Origin: Ctenosaura bakeri
Lineage: Eukaryota > Chordata > Lepidosauria > Squamata > Iguanidae
Length of the DNA stretch: 64,000 nt
Direction of reading: 5' to 3'
Assembly: GCA_948474755.1 (NCBI GenBank)
Contig: CAOLHI010002149.1
Span: forward strand, 1-64,000
Shown here: positions 1-10,749 of the stretch, piece by piece
Position numbering within the stretch: the stretch's first letter is position 1
Layout of the letters: the number at the start of each line of letters is the position of its first letter
Program-made: the position numbers and the translations under genes
The notes under the pieces: model-generated
Told to the model about the DNA's origin: nothing
Seen by the model: the letters and a program-made list of their open reading frames with translations, nothing else
The model's database searches: none

Positions 1-205
1 CTGCAGTTAACAACAACAAACTGTTTTCAGCAGATGCTGCATACGTGTTTTTCTGTTGTTTTCCCACCGGTCTAAATTGTGGCACTGTTTGAAATTGTCT
101 AAGATTCATTTGCCTGCTTGCTGGAACAGTAACTTCTTTGGGGCAAGAAACCAGGTTTGGAGGTGATTCTGGGATTTGTGGTTTTAAAAGGTAATGTTTT
201 CAAAA
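1..205 (+). repeat. Repeat shared with 38967-39165 (LINE-tail-linked)
   Basis: The first 205 bases align by eye with 38967-39165. Both begin with a CAGTTAA(T)AACAAC tail like the end of a BovB/RTE LINE and continue with the same unique-looking sequence (TGTTTTCAGC, then GGTCTAAGATTC, then TAACTTCTTT). At 38967 the segment follows a LINE ORF2 remnant directly. It is either the LINE's true 3' UTR or a 3'-transduced flank. The left edge is cut by the window. Confidence 0.6.
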
Positions 206-1337
206 GTGACTTGGTGGCCTCTCAGCCGTAGAATTGGCATAAACAGAGTCGGACTTGATGGCAGTTAACAACATGTTTAAAATTATTTTTATTAAAAGTT
301 GATTCTTTAAAAAGTTTACATAAATACCTTTCCAAATATAACATATAATATAAACACTTTTTCAAGTATAGCATATAACATGTTATAGAACATAACGTAG
401 ACAATTTTTACAATAAGAATATACACTATGCATTGAGTGAGAAAAGAAAAAGAAATGAGAAAGAGAGAAAAGAAAAATGATGAGAATGAAAAGAAAAGGG
501 GGAAAAAACTACATATACTTATGTCGTGGCATTGACCCGCTGGAACCTTACTAGGTAACAAACAGAGAATAGAAAGGGTAGAAAAAGAAAAAAGACTTCC
601 CTGTGTGATGGATTGGTAGGTTTGAATAATTCAATGGATTATTCAAACAACAACATTTTTAAAAATGATTTAATATTGTTCTTTGCGGGGGATTTTAACT
701 ACTTTTAAGTTTCATTGTTCAGTTTGTTTGCTTTTTAATGGATTCTTTCTGGAAACTACCTTTGGTCCCACTCTGTTGGAAAGGTGGCATACAATTAAAT
801 TAATTGGGCTGGCTGGCTGTGGTAGGAGGTGCAGTCAGAATGACTAGGGTGAGGTGAGGTTAACATTTCTCTAGGTGAGAGCTCATCTTCTGAACTTGGT
901 TGCCCTATGGCATGAGGTGATGTAACAGCTTCTTTGAACTTCTTTGCCCCCTGGCGTGAGGGCAGGGGAGAGGTGATATTGCCAAGCTGAAAAGCAGGCA
1001 CAAAGGTAATTCAGATTATTTTTGCAGAATATTCTAGGATGGTGTGACCGGCAAATGCACGCAAAAGAATACCGTGTTCCTCGATGTGCTTGCCGATGAA
1101 TTGTTTTTACAATGACTCAGCTGCACGGCAACATTGCAAAGGTTATGGAAAGATAATAAGAAGCAAATACAGTTAGAGGAGACGCACAAACAAGTTTGCA
1201 AGGTGTAGTTATGGGAAAGGGGAAAATGAGGGCACCCACTCCCCCAACTTAAAAATTCTCTCCTCCCAAGTTTTTAGCATTGAAGTAACTTAAAAACTTC
1301 TGTAAAGAAATAAAACTCTGGCATCCCAAAGAAAAGG
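206..1337. other. Unassigned non-coding stretch
   Basis: No gene, RNA or recognisable transposon is visible. It holds an A+T-rich part (250-420), a purine-rich tract of GAAA/GAGA units (about 440-600) and ordinary intermediate-GC sequence up to the solo LTR. The short open frames here are low-complexity translations (F/S-rich) and are not coding. Confidence 0.5.
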
Positions 1338-1341
1338 GGTA

Positions 1342-2250
1342 TGTTATCAAGGTTATGATGCGTTGGGTGAGAGCACTAGATATCCTTTTGATATCAAATA
1401 ATTTGGCCTTTGCTGGACCTCTCTTTGCCATCTCCCTCCACGTGTTTGCAGAGGTCCCCTGGACGAGCACATACAGGCGTGGCTATTAATGGTTATACAT
1501 TCCAAATCCCCATTCAGGCAGGCAGTTTAAAGCCTCTCCGTTGCTTTAGGGAAAAACCTCCCTGCAAACCAGCTCTGCTCGTCTCAGAGCTTTGTCCCCT
1601 TAAATTTCATTTAAGGGGACAAAGCCCTGCAGCCAAGAGCCAAGCCGCTTCTTTATGTTGGACCATCAATGTACTGGCCACGCTATTGTCAGTAAAAGCT
1701 AAACCAATCATACTAAACTTGACCTTTTCCAACTCCTTTGTCCAGCTCCAAATCTCCTTTGTTCTCACCGAGCATAACATGGCCTGTAGGTAAACTCCAC
1801 CCTATAGAAAGTCCCCGGTTTTGGGACTTTCTCGGAGTACTTTGGATCACCCTGGACTTCCATCCAGCCTTGCTACTGGTCTGTCTAAGGAGCTCCCCTC
1901 AGCTAGCCACACTGAGCTTTCTTCCCTGGAACCCCATCTTTCTCTCCAGGACTACGAGATAAGGTGTCGTATTACCCACCCCTAAGCTCTCCATTTCTGT
2001 TTCCAAGTTAGCTAGTGTGTGTGATGTTTTATTTGCTGTTTATCTTTCAATAAAACTGTTCATTTTTTTACTTTTAAACTTGCTTGCCTGCTCTCTGACC
2101 TGAAGTCGTAGACATAGGGTTAAAGATCCTTACTAAAGTTACCCTGCCTCTTGTTTAGCCAAGAGACTGCTCGCGTTAAATTCCCCCAACTTGTGTTTTT
2201 ATATAGTTATTTGGGCACCCCTCCCGGGACCCCCAACACACAGGGTAACA
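1342..2250 (+). mobile_element. Solo LTR, endogenous retrovirus-like, subfamily 1
   Basis: It starts TGTTATC and ends GGGTAACA, flanked by a perfect 4-bp target duplication GGTA (1338-1341 and 2251-2254). Inside are a GATATC-rich 5' part (GAGAGCACTAGATATC), a TATA-like CACCCTATAG around 1798-1808, a poly(A) signal AATAAA at 2049-2054 and a conserved 3' part with CCCGGGACCCCC. The reverse-strand LTR at 26191 is its closest relative here. No internal retroviral sequence is present, so it is a solo LTR left by recombination. Frames inside it are not genes. Confidence 0.85.
1589..1625. repeat. Perfect 17-bp inverted repeat inside the LTR
   Basis: Arms at 1589-1605 (GCTTTGTCCCCTTAAAT) and 1609-1625 are perfect reverse complements with a 3-base loop. 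The corresponding part of the sibling LTRs (for example near 9445 and 26685) lacks the second arm, so it looks like a private change in this copy. Confidence 0.8.
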
Positions 2251-2650
2251 GGTAGACAAAGTGACCAAGGGAATGTGAACCAAGCAAATAGAAGAGGTCT
2301 AGGTGCAAACAATTTTCCAAGTGTCACTCTCTGCAATGCTGGGAATTTGGGGAAGGCATGAAAATTTCATTTAAGGGGGCAGAATTCTCAGAATCATAGA
2401 ATTGCAGAGTTGAGAGAAACCTCAAGGGCCATCCAGTCCAATGTCATTTTGCCATGCAGGAATACACCATCAAAGCACTCCAAACAGATGTCCATCCAGC
2501 ATCTGTTTAAAAACCTCCAAAGAAGGAAACTCTACCGCAGTCCTAGGCAGTGCATTCCATTGCTGAACTGCTCTTGCTGTCAGAAAGTTCTTCCTCGTGT
2601 TTAGATGGAATCTCTTTTCTTGAGATTTGAAATCATTGATTCATGTCCTA

Positions 2651-3041
2651 GGTCCTTTTTGCATGCCATTTCTCATGCAAAATGGCCCGCAGAGCGTTGC
2701 ACAATTGCGAGGACCGTTTCACATGACATCCTCACAATCGCGCGATGCTCCTGAGGCCAGTAGGCGGTGATCGCAAATATATCATTTTCGGCTTCTTGCC
2801 AAAAATGATGCACAATCGTGCGTCGCTCCCAGGCCCCACATGCGCTTACCTTGCGTGTGGAGCCTCTGGAAACGTGGCCATCGCTCTTCCTCGCCCAGTG
2901 CAGCCTGGGAAAGTACCTGACTGCTCTGCGGAAGAAAAAGGCGCTTCCTTCCAACCAGCACAGAGCTGGTGTGGGACGCAGAGGCTTCTTGTGTGATCTC
3001 CACGCCCCCACATAGCGAAAAGGTAAAGTGTGAAAAGGGCC
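2651..3041. mobile_element. MITE-B copy 1 inserted in CR1
   Basis: The termini GGTCCTTTTT and AAAAGGGCC match the inverted ends of the 475-bp element at 32728. It is flanked by CTA (2648-2650 and 3042-3044). The CR1 empty site is seen uninterrupted at about 3225 (GTCCTAATCTCT), so the insertion boundary is firm. The interior is CpG-containing with several short inverted repeats and no transposase. It probably belongs to a non-autonomous DNA transposon family with 3-bp duplications. Confidence 0.75.
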
Positions 3042-3617
3042 CTAATCTCTGGAGCAGCAGAAAACAAACCATTCAGCCTCTGTTTGGAAACCTCCAAAGA
3101 AGGGGACTCTACCACACCCCAGAGCAACAGCGTATTGCACTGTTGAACTGTTCTTACCATTGGGAAGTTCCTCCAAATGTTTAGGTGCAATCTCTTTTCC
3201 TGTTGTTTGAAGCCATTGCTCAGTGTCCTAATCTCTAGAGCAGGCGAAAACAAGCTTGCTCCATCTTCCATATGACGTTCTTTCAAATATCTAAACATGG
3301 CTGTCATATCAACTCTTAATTTTGTCTTCTCCAGGCTAAGCATACCCAGCAACCTAAGCCACTCCTTATAGTATTATATGGTTTCCAGACCTTTTACAGT
3401 TTTGGGCACCCTCCAGCTTGTCAATATCCTTCTTGAACTGTGGTACCCAGAACTGGACACAGTATTCCCGATGGGGTCTGACCAAAGAAGAATAAAGTGA
3501 TACTATCACTTCCCTCAACCTAGACACTATACTGCTATTGATGTTGCCTAGAATCATATTGGCTTTTTAAGCTGCCCCAACACACTGCTTACTCATGTTC
3601 AGCTTGTGGCCTACTAA

Positions 3618-3796
3618 GGCCATTTCCACACTAGACTGTTATAGTGCTATTATTCCACTTTCAACATCCTATGGAATCCTGAGGTTTGCAGTTTAGGGAG
3701 GGGCTTTTGAGGCCCCTCCCTAAACTGCAAGCCCCAAGATTCCATAGGATGTTAAAAGTGGAATAATAGCACTATAATAGTCTAGTGTGGAAATGG
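3618..3796. mobile_element. MITE-A copy in CR1 (179 bp hairpin)
   Basis: A near-perfect palindrome. The left arm starts GGCCATTTCCACACTAGAC and the right arm ends GTCTAGTGTGGAAATGG. It interrupts CR1 between GTGGCCTACTAA and ACTCCTAGATC. About 6 bases at the right edge (CC plus the target duplication) appear deleted compared with CR1. Confidence 0.9.
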
Positions 3797-4060
3797 ACTC
3801 CTAGATCGCTTTCGCATGCACTGGGAGTCTTTTACACCACAAGCTGAACACAAATTCTTATTTAAGGAGCAATGTCTTCATTTTGCTTGAATCCATTCCT
3901 ATATACCTGCCATGGGCAGATCCAATGAATTGTATAGTGAATATTCCATTATACATATAGATTTGTATTGGATAAACTAATTCTCACTTGAAAATCCTTG
4001 GCTCCTTTGTTACATAGACTAATATAGGCAACCAAAAATGGTAAGCATTATAGAGGATCA

Positions 4061-4814
4061 TGTTACTGCGGTCCAGGCCTACCCGGAGACAGCACTTGAT
4101 ATCGTTTTGATATCAAACCATTCGGATTTCCTCTGCCTCTCCCTCTCCATGTGTTTGCCAGGCCTCTGGACAAGCACGTAAACAGGCACGACCGATAATT
4201 GCTGGACATTCCATTCTCCACCTAGGCAGGCTGGACAGAGCTGGTTCTTATAGTGCTATTACTCCAGCTTTTGCATACTGGCTACACTATTGTTAAATCG
4301 GCTCTAAGCCAATCATGCTAAAACCTGACCTTTCCAAAGCTTTGTCCCGCTCCTGAATCGCATTGTTCTCACTGAGTAAGGTATAGCCTGCAGTCACAAT
4401 TCACCCTATAAAACCCCCCCGATTCTGAGACCCTCCTCGGATTGCTCCCGAGTTCCAGACCGCCTTGCTGTCACTTTGTTCAGTGAGCTCCCCTCAGCGA
4501 ACCACGCTGAGCTTCTTCCCTGCACCCCAACGAACTCTATCTTCATAACTCTCCAGGACTACGAGACAGGTGTCATATCACCCATGTTGTCTTTAATATT
4601 TGTCTGTACTTAATAAAACACCATTTTTGCTATTTTAAACCGTCTGACTGCTTGACTGACCTGACCCCATAGATGCTGGGTTGCAAGATCCTGCTAAGTT
4701 ACCCTGCCTCTTGCTAGCTTTAGTGAGTGCTCCAGCTAATTCTCCCCAAGTTGTTGTTCTTGTTGTTTGATTATTTGGGCGCCCCTCCCGGGACCCCCAG
4801 AGATCAGGGTAACA
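4061..4814 (+). mobile_element. Solo LTR, ERV-like, subfamily 2 (754 bp)
   Basis: TGTTACTGCGG...CAGGGTAACA with a perfect 4-bp target duplication ATCA (4057-4060 and 4815-4818). TATAAAA lies at 4407-4413 and AATAAA at 4612-4617, giving U3/R/U5 architecture. The start (GGTCCAGGCCTACCCGGAGA) is shared with 9080 and the reverse copy at 15701. It is about 220 bp shorter than the 9080 copy because of internal deletions. Confidence 0.88.
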
Positions 4815-4818
4815 ATCA

Positions 4819-6325
4819 GGAATTATCACATGCTCTAATCTGTCCTATTAAAATTGAGGAAGCTCTTACAGATTGGATAAACTTTTTTCTCATTCTGTTC
4901 TTTCACACTGAACTACAAAGCAATGAAACACAACTACACCTAGAACAATGGAGTGAGAAACTAAAACAGGCTGTTCCACTCGTGGCAGGTGACTTCCATA
5001 TCAATAGACTTGTAAATCCACTCTGTTTTTTTAATGTACTATCCCTACCCTTAAAAAAGATTCAGGATGTTGGATAACTCCCTTAAAGTTCAGCTTAAAA
5101 CCTGGCATGGATTCACTGTCCCAATGACACAGAACTCACCATCTGTCATTGTTTGCTATCAGAGCTTCACAAAGTTGTTTTCGACTATAACTCACTGAAT
5201 CCCCCAGCCTCCATAGCCACTGAGGATTCTGGAAGTTGTAGTCCAAAAAGTAACTATTCCAATATCTGGGTGATATTCAACTGTACATGTTAAAAAGGAC
5301 ATATTGGTGTGTGGAGGACACCCATTTCCCAATTAATATGTGTCTGTTTCCAGGTTTGCATTCCAGATGTCATGGACTGTGACTCCCATCATCCCCAGCT
5401 AGTGTGGACAATGAAGGGGAATAGGAAGACTGGATCAGAAGGCAGCTTAAAATAGTCTCATATTAACCAGTTAAATTGTTTGTTTTGCCTTTTAAAATGT
5501 TAAAATTATTGTTTGCACTGTTTTAAATTGGTCATGTTGATTTTAATTGTATATTGTCCTGAGATCTTTAGATAGGGGAGGAAGTATAAATATTTTAAGA
5601 AAATAAATTTTGATCAATAATCATTTGACAGTGTCCAGACAGGTGGATAGAACGGGACATTCTGATATAAAATAATGTCCTCTGTGTGCGTAATGTGTTA
5701 ATAAATTACCCATCTTTGCCAGTGCTTTCCAGTTTAGATCTTACTGGGATCCCGCACAAGGTCTGGTCAATGTGAACAGAAACTACAATTGCTCATTCGC
5801 AGGACACCTTTCCCTATACCAGGCATGGAACTGGGGCAGAGTGGAAACAGGACTGAACTGAGAAACCCCTAACCAAATTAAAATCACATTTATCTGACCT
5901 TTATATCGCAGTCTTGGATCTCTGTAAACCTGCAGGCTTATCTGAGCAGAATCAAAGCAGAGTTAGGAAATGTTTGGTCATAAAAGGAATGAACTTCTAT
6001 GACCCACCAGTTACTTATTAATCGGGCAGTTTAATAGTCATCTTATCCTTAAAAAAAAAAAAATCACAGTGATTCAGCAGAGGCACAGCATATTTGGAGC
6101 GCAAGTTCATTCATCATGCGCAGGCACTGAAGCATTTTGCAGGTAGAACAATCCAGCTTATGTAAATGATCAGGGCGACTTGCTGTTGCATACAAAACAC
6201 AATGCATAATTTTGAAATGCCTGAATTAAACACCCCAAAATACCACAAAAGTGTGCAAGCTTTTGAGTACTCCAGAAGCACTCCTCAGGTTTCCTAAAGT
6301 TAAAATTGGGAGAAACCCTCTGGCA
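4819..6325. other. Non-coding stretch with LINE-like tails
   Basis: No gene is seen. 5520-5620 has the 'GTCCTGAGATCTTTAGATAGGG...GTATAAATATTTTAAGAAAATAAA' type of tail common at LINE and SINE 3' ends. 5170-5240 holds a dispersed CTATAACTC/GGAAGTTGTAGTCC motif pair (see findings). 6050-6061 is a short poly(A). Confidence 0.4.
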
Positions 6326-6412
6326 TGCATAGCAGGGGGTTGGACTTGATGGCCCCTGTGGTCTCTTCCAACTCCATGATTCATTATTCCATTATTATTC
6401 CATGATGAGCTT
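6326..6412 (+). mobile_element. CR1 LINE 3' terminal fragment
   Basis: It contains the CR1 3' end (GGGGGTTGGACTTGATGGCC, CTCTTCCAACTCC) followed by degenerate ATTCATTATTCC tail repeats. It is severely 5' truncated. Confidence 0.75.
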
Positions 6413-6472
6413 CATGGGAGAATGCAAAAGCCAGCCCACTTTGGCTTGAGTCGACTTGTGAAACGGTTAGAA

Positions 6473-7227
6473 CAGTGGTTCTCAACCTGTGGGTCGCAAC
6501 CCCTTTGGGGGTCGAACGACCCTTTCACAGGAGTCGCCTAAGACCATCAGAAAATACGTATTTCCGACAGTCTTAGGCTCCATTCCCTCCTCGGTGGTGG
6601 TGCGCAAGCGTGAGCCATGTGCTTGCATCCTCCTGCCCCCTTTGGCAGGAGCGCATGTGGCCACAGTGTCGCCACAGCAGGAGTGGTGGTGCGCAAGCAC
6701 GAAGGGACTGAAATCGCTCCCCTTCTCCGCTACCAGGAGAACCTCCTATCTGACGGGCCAACTTGGAGGGGGCAGCGGCAGCATGGGGGGCAGGCTCCCT
6801 CCTCGCCACGGGCCCCGGTCCCACTTGCCACAGAGGGCGGCGCTGTGCAAGGGCCAGGGGGCCGCAAGGCAGCGCTTTTCCGGGGAGGCGATCTGCACCC
6901 GGCACAAAAGAAAAAGGTGCTGGGATTCCTCCCCCCTCCGGCCAGGGTCGACACTCTGAAAACTTTTCCCACACTGCCCCCCCAGCAGAAACGAGAGCGA
7001 AGCAGAAGCAGAGCCTGGGGGGGTTCTCGGAGTTTTTTCCCAGGGGAGATGCGTGGCTCCTCTTTCCCTCCCTGCCCGCCCTTCCCCGTTCCTGGCCGGC
7101 AAGGCGGCCTTTGCCGGATAGGGGAGGCATTGTAAATAATAAATAAATAATTTTATGGTTGGGGGTCACCACAACATGAGGAACTTGTATTAAAAGGTTG
7201 CGGCATTAGGAAGGTTGAGAACCACTG
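6473..7227 (+). mobile_element. SPIN-like non-autonomous hAT transposon with GC-rich interior
   Basis: The termini CAGTGGTTCTCAACC and GGTTGAGAACCACTG form the hAT-type inverted repeats. A perfect 8-bp target duplication GGTTAGAA flanks it (6465-6472 and 7228-7235). The subterminal parts (GTGGGTCGCAACCCCTTTGG; GGGTCACCACAACATGAGG) match the SPIN family as I remember it, a hAT known for horizontal transfer among tetrapods. The interior, about 6600-7130, is very GC- and CpG-rich, with no hAT transposase. The same interior, inverted, occurs in the element at 63546. Open frames in the interior reflect GC bias and stop scarcity. Confidence 0.88.
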
Positions 7228-7235
7228 GGTTAGAA

Positions 7236-7775
7236 GAATGTGACCCTCCAGGTGTTGTTGGACTGCAACTCCCAGTCCCCTTGAGCAGCACAGCATAGTA
7301 AAGAATGCTGGGAGTGGAAGTCCAACAAGATCTGAAGGACAGCATGATTCTCACCCTTGCCGCAAATAAAAAAGACCTTCCAAGAGAGATCCACCTGGTG
7401 CCCTCCCTGCTCTCCTTCCCTAGGCAGGTGAAGACATTTTTGTTTTGGCAGGCCTTTGAGGACTGATAGTTCAGGAGGAAAGATATCTAATCTGCTTTGC
7501 TGTTTATTCTTTTCTTTTAACTGGTCATGCATTTAATCAGTTTTAATTCTACTGATTGCTCCATTTCTAGTTTTAGCTTTTGCATGATGTCAGTTTTTAG
7601 CTCTATTTTAATTTCTGGCAGCTGTCTTGAGTCCTGGGAAGAAGGAGAGATGATGATGATGATGGGGATGATAATGATTTAAGAATTCTGCTTTTTCCAT
7701 ATAGAAATTTGGATGATTATGCTGCAAACACTTATCTCCCTTTTTTTTTGCACATTGTACGTACAGGGCCTAATC
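7236..7775. other. Non-coding stretch between SPIN and MITE
   Basis: 7255-7345 contains an inverted pair of the dispersed GACTGCAACTCCCAG / CTGGGAGTGGAAGTCC motif. 7535-7640 is a LINE-like 3' region, and 7648-7670 a short GAT/GATG microsatellite. No coding signal. Confidence 0.4.
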
Positions 7776-7778
7776 CTA

Positions 7779-7958
7779 GGCCATTTCCGCACAACACTCT
7801 TATAGCATGATGATTCCACTTTCAACCTCCTATGGAATCCTGGGGTTTGCAGTTCCGGGAGGGGCCGGCTGGTCCCTCCCGGAACTGCAAACTCCAGGAT
7901 TCCATAGGAGGTTGAAAGTGGAATCATCGTGCTATAAGAGTGTCATACGGAAATGTTC
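7779..7958. mobile_element. MITE-A copy (180 bp, TSD CTA)
   Basis: The palindromic arms are nearly identical. CTA flanks lie at 7776-7778 and 7959-7961. The arms carry the CpG-retaining variant (CCGCAC, ATCATCGTGCTATAAGAG), suggesting one of the younger subfamilies. Confidence 0.92.
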
Positions 7959-7961
7959 CTA

Positions 7962-8957
7962 GTTATCATATCCTCCAACTGTCCTGATCTGTCAGGGACA
8001 GTCCCATTTACTCCTCTGTCATCCCACTTTTTTGAGCAGCTTTTAAAACGTCCCAGTTTTCCCTCCTCCTGCTGCTTCCCCACTTATGCCCTCAGCTTAC
8101 TTCAATTGCTACCACTGCAAAAGGAATTTGCATTCTATTAACTCCAGCAGGAGACAGGAGAGGAAGGGAAGGGATCTTGTCCTTCCCAGAGGACTCGGTC
8201 AAAAGCAAGCTGCTGCACCCTCTCCCAGGTTGCATGCTCTTTGTCATTGATACATTTTGCCTTCCTGAATGCATTCTGATGTTGCTTGGCCCCATATGTC
8301 CCGGTTTTCATCTGTGAAATGTTGGAGCGTATGTTGTTGGTCCCAAATAGAGTCATTAAATCTATTACATACATGTTGACCCACCCATTGAACAACCAAT
8401 TCAGTGGGTCTACTCTAGTTGCAACTAAGCAACCGGATTCTCCCCACAGATCTCTGGGATTTAACATCAGGCAGGAACAAGAAAACATACAAAACCTGTA
8501 CTGAATCAAACCATTTTCCTATCTAGCAGCTCTTTCTTCCCTTGTCCGCTTTTCCTTTCTCTCTTCTATTTAACATAGCCGGAAAAACCAAAATGTCTTG
8601 GGGCAGCCCTAATAAGAAACATCTGTTGGAAGAGAGGACTTAAATGTTCCCTACGGTGGATCTGAAGATGCTTGCCAGCCTCCCCAGATCCCTGACAATA
8701 TTTATGAAGTGCTTTGTATGAGTTTGGTCAGCCTTCCTCAACCCAGCAGCCACAAGGCATGTCAGATTGGAACTCCTATCATCCCCAGTCATCATGCTTG
8801 CCTGGGGATGGTGAGAGTTGTAATTCTGACACATGTAGAACATGCCCAGTTGAGAAAGACATGTGTATAGATTTAAATTATATATTTTAACATTGTTTTA
8901 ATTATTTTTGATAGTTTAATTACTTTTTCTCTTTTGTATTCTATGGATTTTAACCAT
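7962..8957. other. Non-coding stretch, nothing recognised
   Basis: No gene-like frame. 8735-8830 has an inverted pair of the TTGGAACTCCTATCATCCCC / GGTGAGAGTTGTAATTC motif (a degenerate form of the dispersed CTACAACTCCCAG element). 8880-8945 is A+T-rich with a LINE-like tail. Confidence 0.35.
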
Positions 8958-10142
8958 GGCCATTTCCACACTACACTGTTATTATGCTATTATCCCCCTT
9001 TCAATCTCCTGAGGAATTCTGGGGTTTGTAGTTTCCTGAATCCAAAGAGCTCTCTGGCTGAGAATTCTAAAGGCCCCTCTGTTACTATGGTCCAGGCCTG
9101 CCCGGAGATAGCACTCGATATCACTTTGATATCAAACCATTTGGCTTTCCTCTGCCACCCCGCTCCCCGTGTTTGCGAGGCCTCCGGACAAGCACGTAAA
9201 CAGGCGCAGCTGATAATTGCTGGACATTCCATTCTCCACCCAGGCAGGCCAGACAGAGCTGGTTCGTCGCTTCAGGGACATCTCTGCCAAACACCTCATT
9301 GCATATGTGTGATACTAACAAAGGCTCCTGGCCCCGAGGAGGTAACCTGACAAAGCTGTACTAAGCACTCCACATTTGCATACTGGCTACACTATTGTTA
9401 ATTCGGCTCTAAGTCAATTATGCTAAATTCTGACCTTTCCAAAGCTTTGTCCTGTGCCCAAAACTCATTGTTCTCACTGAGTAAGGTATGGCCTGCAGTC
9501 ACAATTCACCCTATAAAAACCCCTGATTCCAAGACCTTCCTCGGATCGCTCCAGACTTCCATCCCGCCTTGCCGCCGCTCTGCTTAGCGAGCCTTCCCCT
9601 CAGTTCTGGTAACTGAAACTGCTCAACCTCGGATCGCTTCAAACTTCCACCACGCCTTGCTGCTGCTTTGTTTGGCAAGCTGTTCCCTCAGCCCCACGTA
9701 CTGAGACTCCATACCAATGAACTCAATCTTCCGACCTCTCCAGGACTACTGGACAGGTGTCGTATCACCCATTTCCCTCTGAAAACCCCTATTCAATCTC
9801 CGATTCCCTTAACTATCTGTGTGACTGTAGTGTCTTCAATATTTGTCTGTACTTAATAAAACATCATTTTTATTACTTTAAACCATCTGGTTGCTTGACT
9901 GACCTGACCCTGTAGATGCTGGGTTGCAAGATCCTGCTACATTACCCTGCCTCTCGCTAGTTTTAGTGAGTGCTCCAGCTAATTCCCTCCCCCAAGTTTG
10001 TGTTGTTGTTTGGTTATTTAGGTGTCCCTCCCGGGACCCCCCAGAGATCAGGGTAACACCTCCCTGAACTGCAAACACCAGGATTCCACAAGATGTTGAA
10101 AGTGAAATAATAGCACCATAACAGTGCAGGGCAGAAATGGCC
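8958..10142. mobile_element. MITE-A copy split by a solo LTR
   Basis: The left half (8958-9079) runs GGCCATTTCCACAC through GAGAATTCTAAAGGCCCCTC. The right half (10059-10142) resumes CCTCCCTGAACTGC and ends GGCAGAAATGGCC. Joined across the LTR, they form the usual 202-bp long-form MITE-A with the asymmetric centre. The MITE must be older than the LTR. Confidence 0.9.
9080..10058 (+). mobile_element. Solo LTR, ERV-like, subfamily 2 (979 bp), nested in MITE-A
   Basis: TGTTACTATGG...CAGGGTAACA with a 4-bp duplication CCTC (9076-9079 and 10059-10062), confirmed by the intact sequence of other MITE copies (GGCCCCTCCCT). A TATA-like CCTATAAAAACC lies near 9510 and AATAAA at 9855-9860. It contains a partial internal duplication of a CTCGGATCGCTCC / CTCGGATCGCTTC segment around 9540-9660, explaining its greater length than the 4061 copy. 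Confidence 0.9.
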
Positions 10143-10189
10143 TAGATTTAAATTTAAACATTCAGATCTTGAGTTAAGTCAGGGGGGCC

Positions 10190-10250
10190 TCTGGCAACAA
10201 ATCATATTTACCAGGGGTCTCCCATAAAGAAATGGTTAAGAACCACTGGT
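10190..10250 (-). mobile_element. hAT-type terminal fragment
   Basis: A CAGGGGTCTCCCATAAAG...GGTTAAGAACCACTGG segment resembles the inverted end of the hAT element at 33940. Only one end is visible. Confidence 0.4.
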
Positions 10251-10613
10251 TCAGAGGATCCACACCAGAGATGCTACCCACCCATTAGTCACATAGTACG
10301 CATCTCAGCTACTAACTTTCATGACAGTATATTTTTATAATTGTTCCATTTTATTACTACAGTAGTTACTGTTGTTAATCTCTTACTGTGCCTAATTTAT
10401 ACATGAAGCTTTTTCATAGGTATGTATGTATAGAAGAAAACAGAGTATATATAGGGTTCACTGCTATCCGCGGTTTCAGGCATCCACTGGGGGTCTTGAA
10501 ACGTATCCCACAGGGATAAAGGGGAACTACTGTACTTAGCTATGTAGCAGTGGTGCTGAGAAACTGTTCAGTAAATCCTAAAGCTGTGTAACAGGATGCT
10601 ATCATCCTGATTT

Positions 10614-10695
10614 GCAATGGAATGCAATGCAATGCAATGCAATGCAATGCAATGCAATGCAATGCAACGCAACGCAACGCAATGCAATGCAATGT
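10614..10695. repeat. (TGCAA)n pentanucleotide microsatellite
   Basis: About 16 tandem AATGC/AACGC units, with three consecutive AACGC variants near the right end. Otherwise almost uninterrupted. Confidence 0.97.
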
Positions 10696-10749
10696 TTACT
10701 GGCACTCCCTAGCCATTGTCCTGATGTAAACAGTACCAGTTTATATCAC

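Larger units (their letters stand above)
2390..3825 (-). mobile_element. CR1 LINE 3' end, rearranged, interrupted by two MITEs
   Basis: On the minus strand it ends in the CR1 signature (repeated ATTCTATGA octamers; plus-strand GAATCATAGAATTG at 2390). The 3' half of CR1 ORF2 follows in pieces: 2390-2650, then MITE-B (2651-3041), a short continuation to about 3066, then a second overlapping CR1 copy (3067-3617), MITE-A (3618-3796) and a last piece (3797-3825). Frames are broken by stops. The CR1 lies in an older unnamed repeat whose halves (2262-2389 and about 3850-3895) match 41806-42200. Confidence 0.8.

Noticed and set aside
6489..7172. Six overlapping frames of 80-199 codons in the GC-rich SPIN interior as possible genes
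   Set aside because: They overlap on both strands, are Pro/Arg/Gly-rich from base composition, lack any domain, and recur (diverged) in the 63546 copy. No transposase motif.
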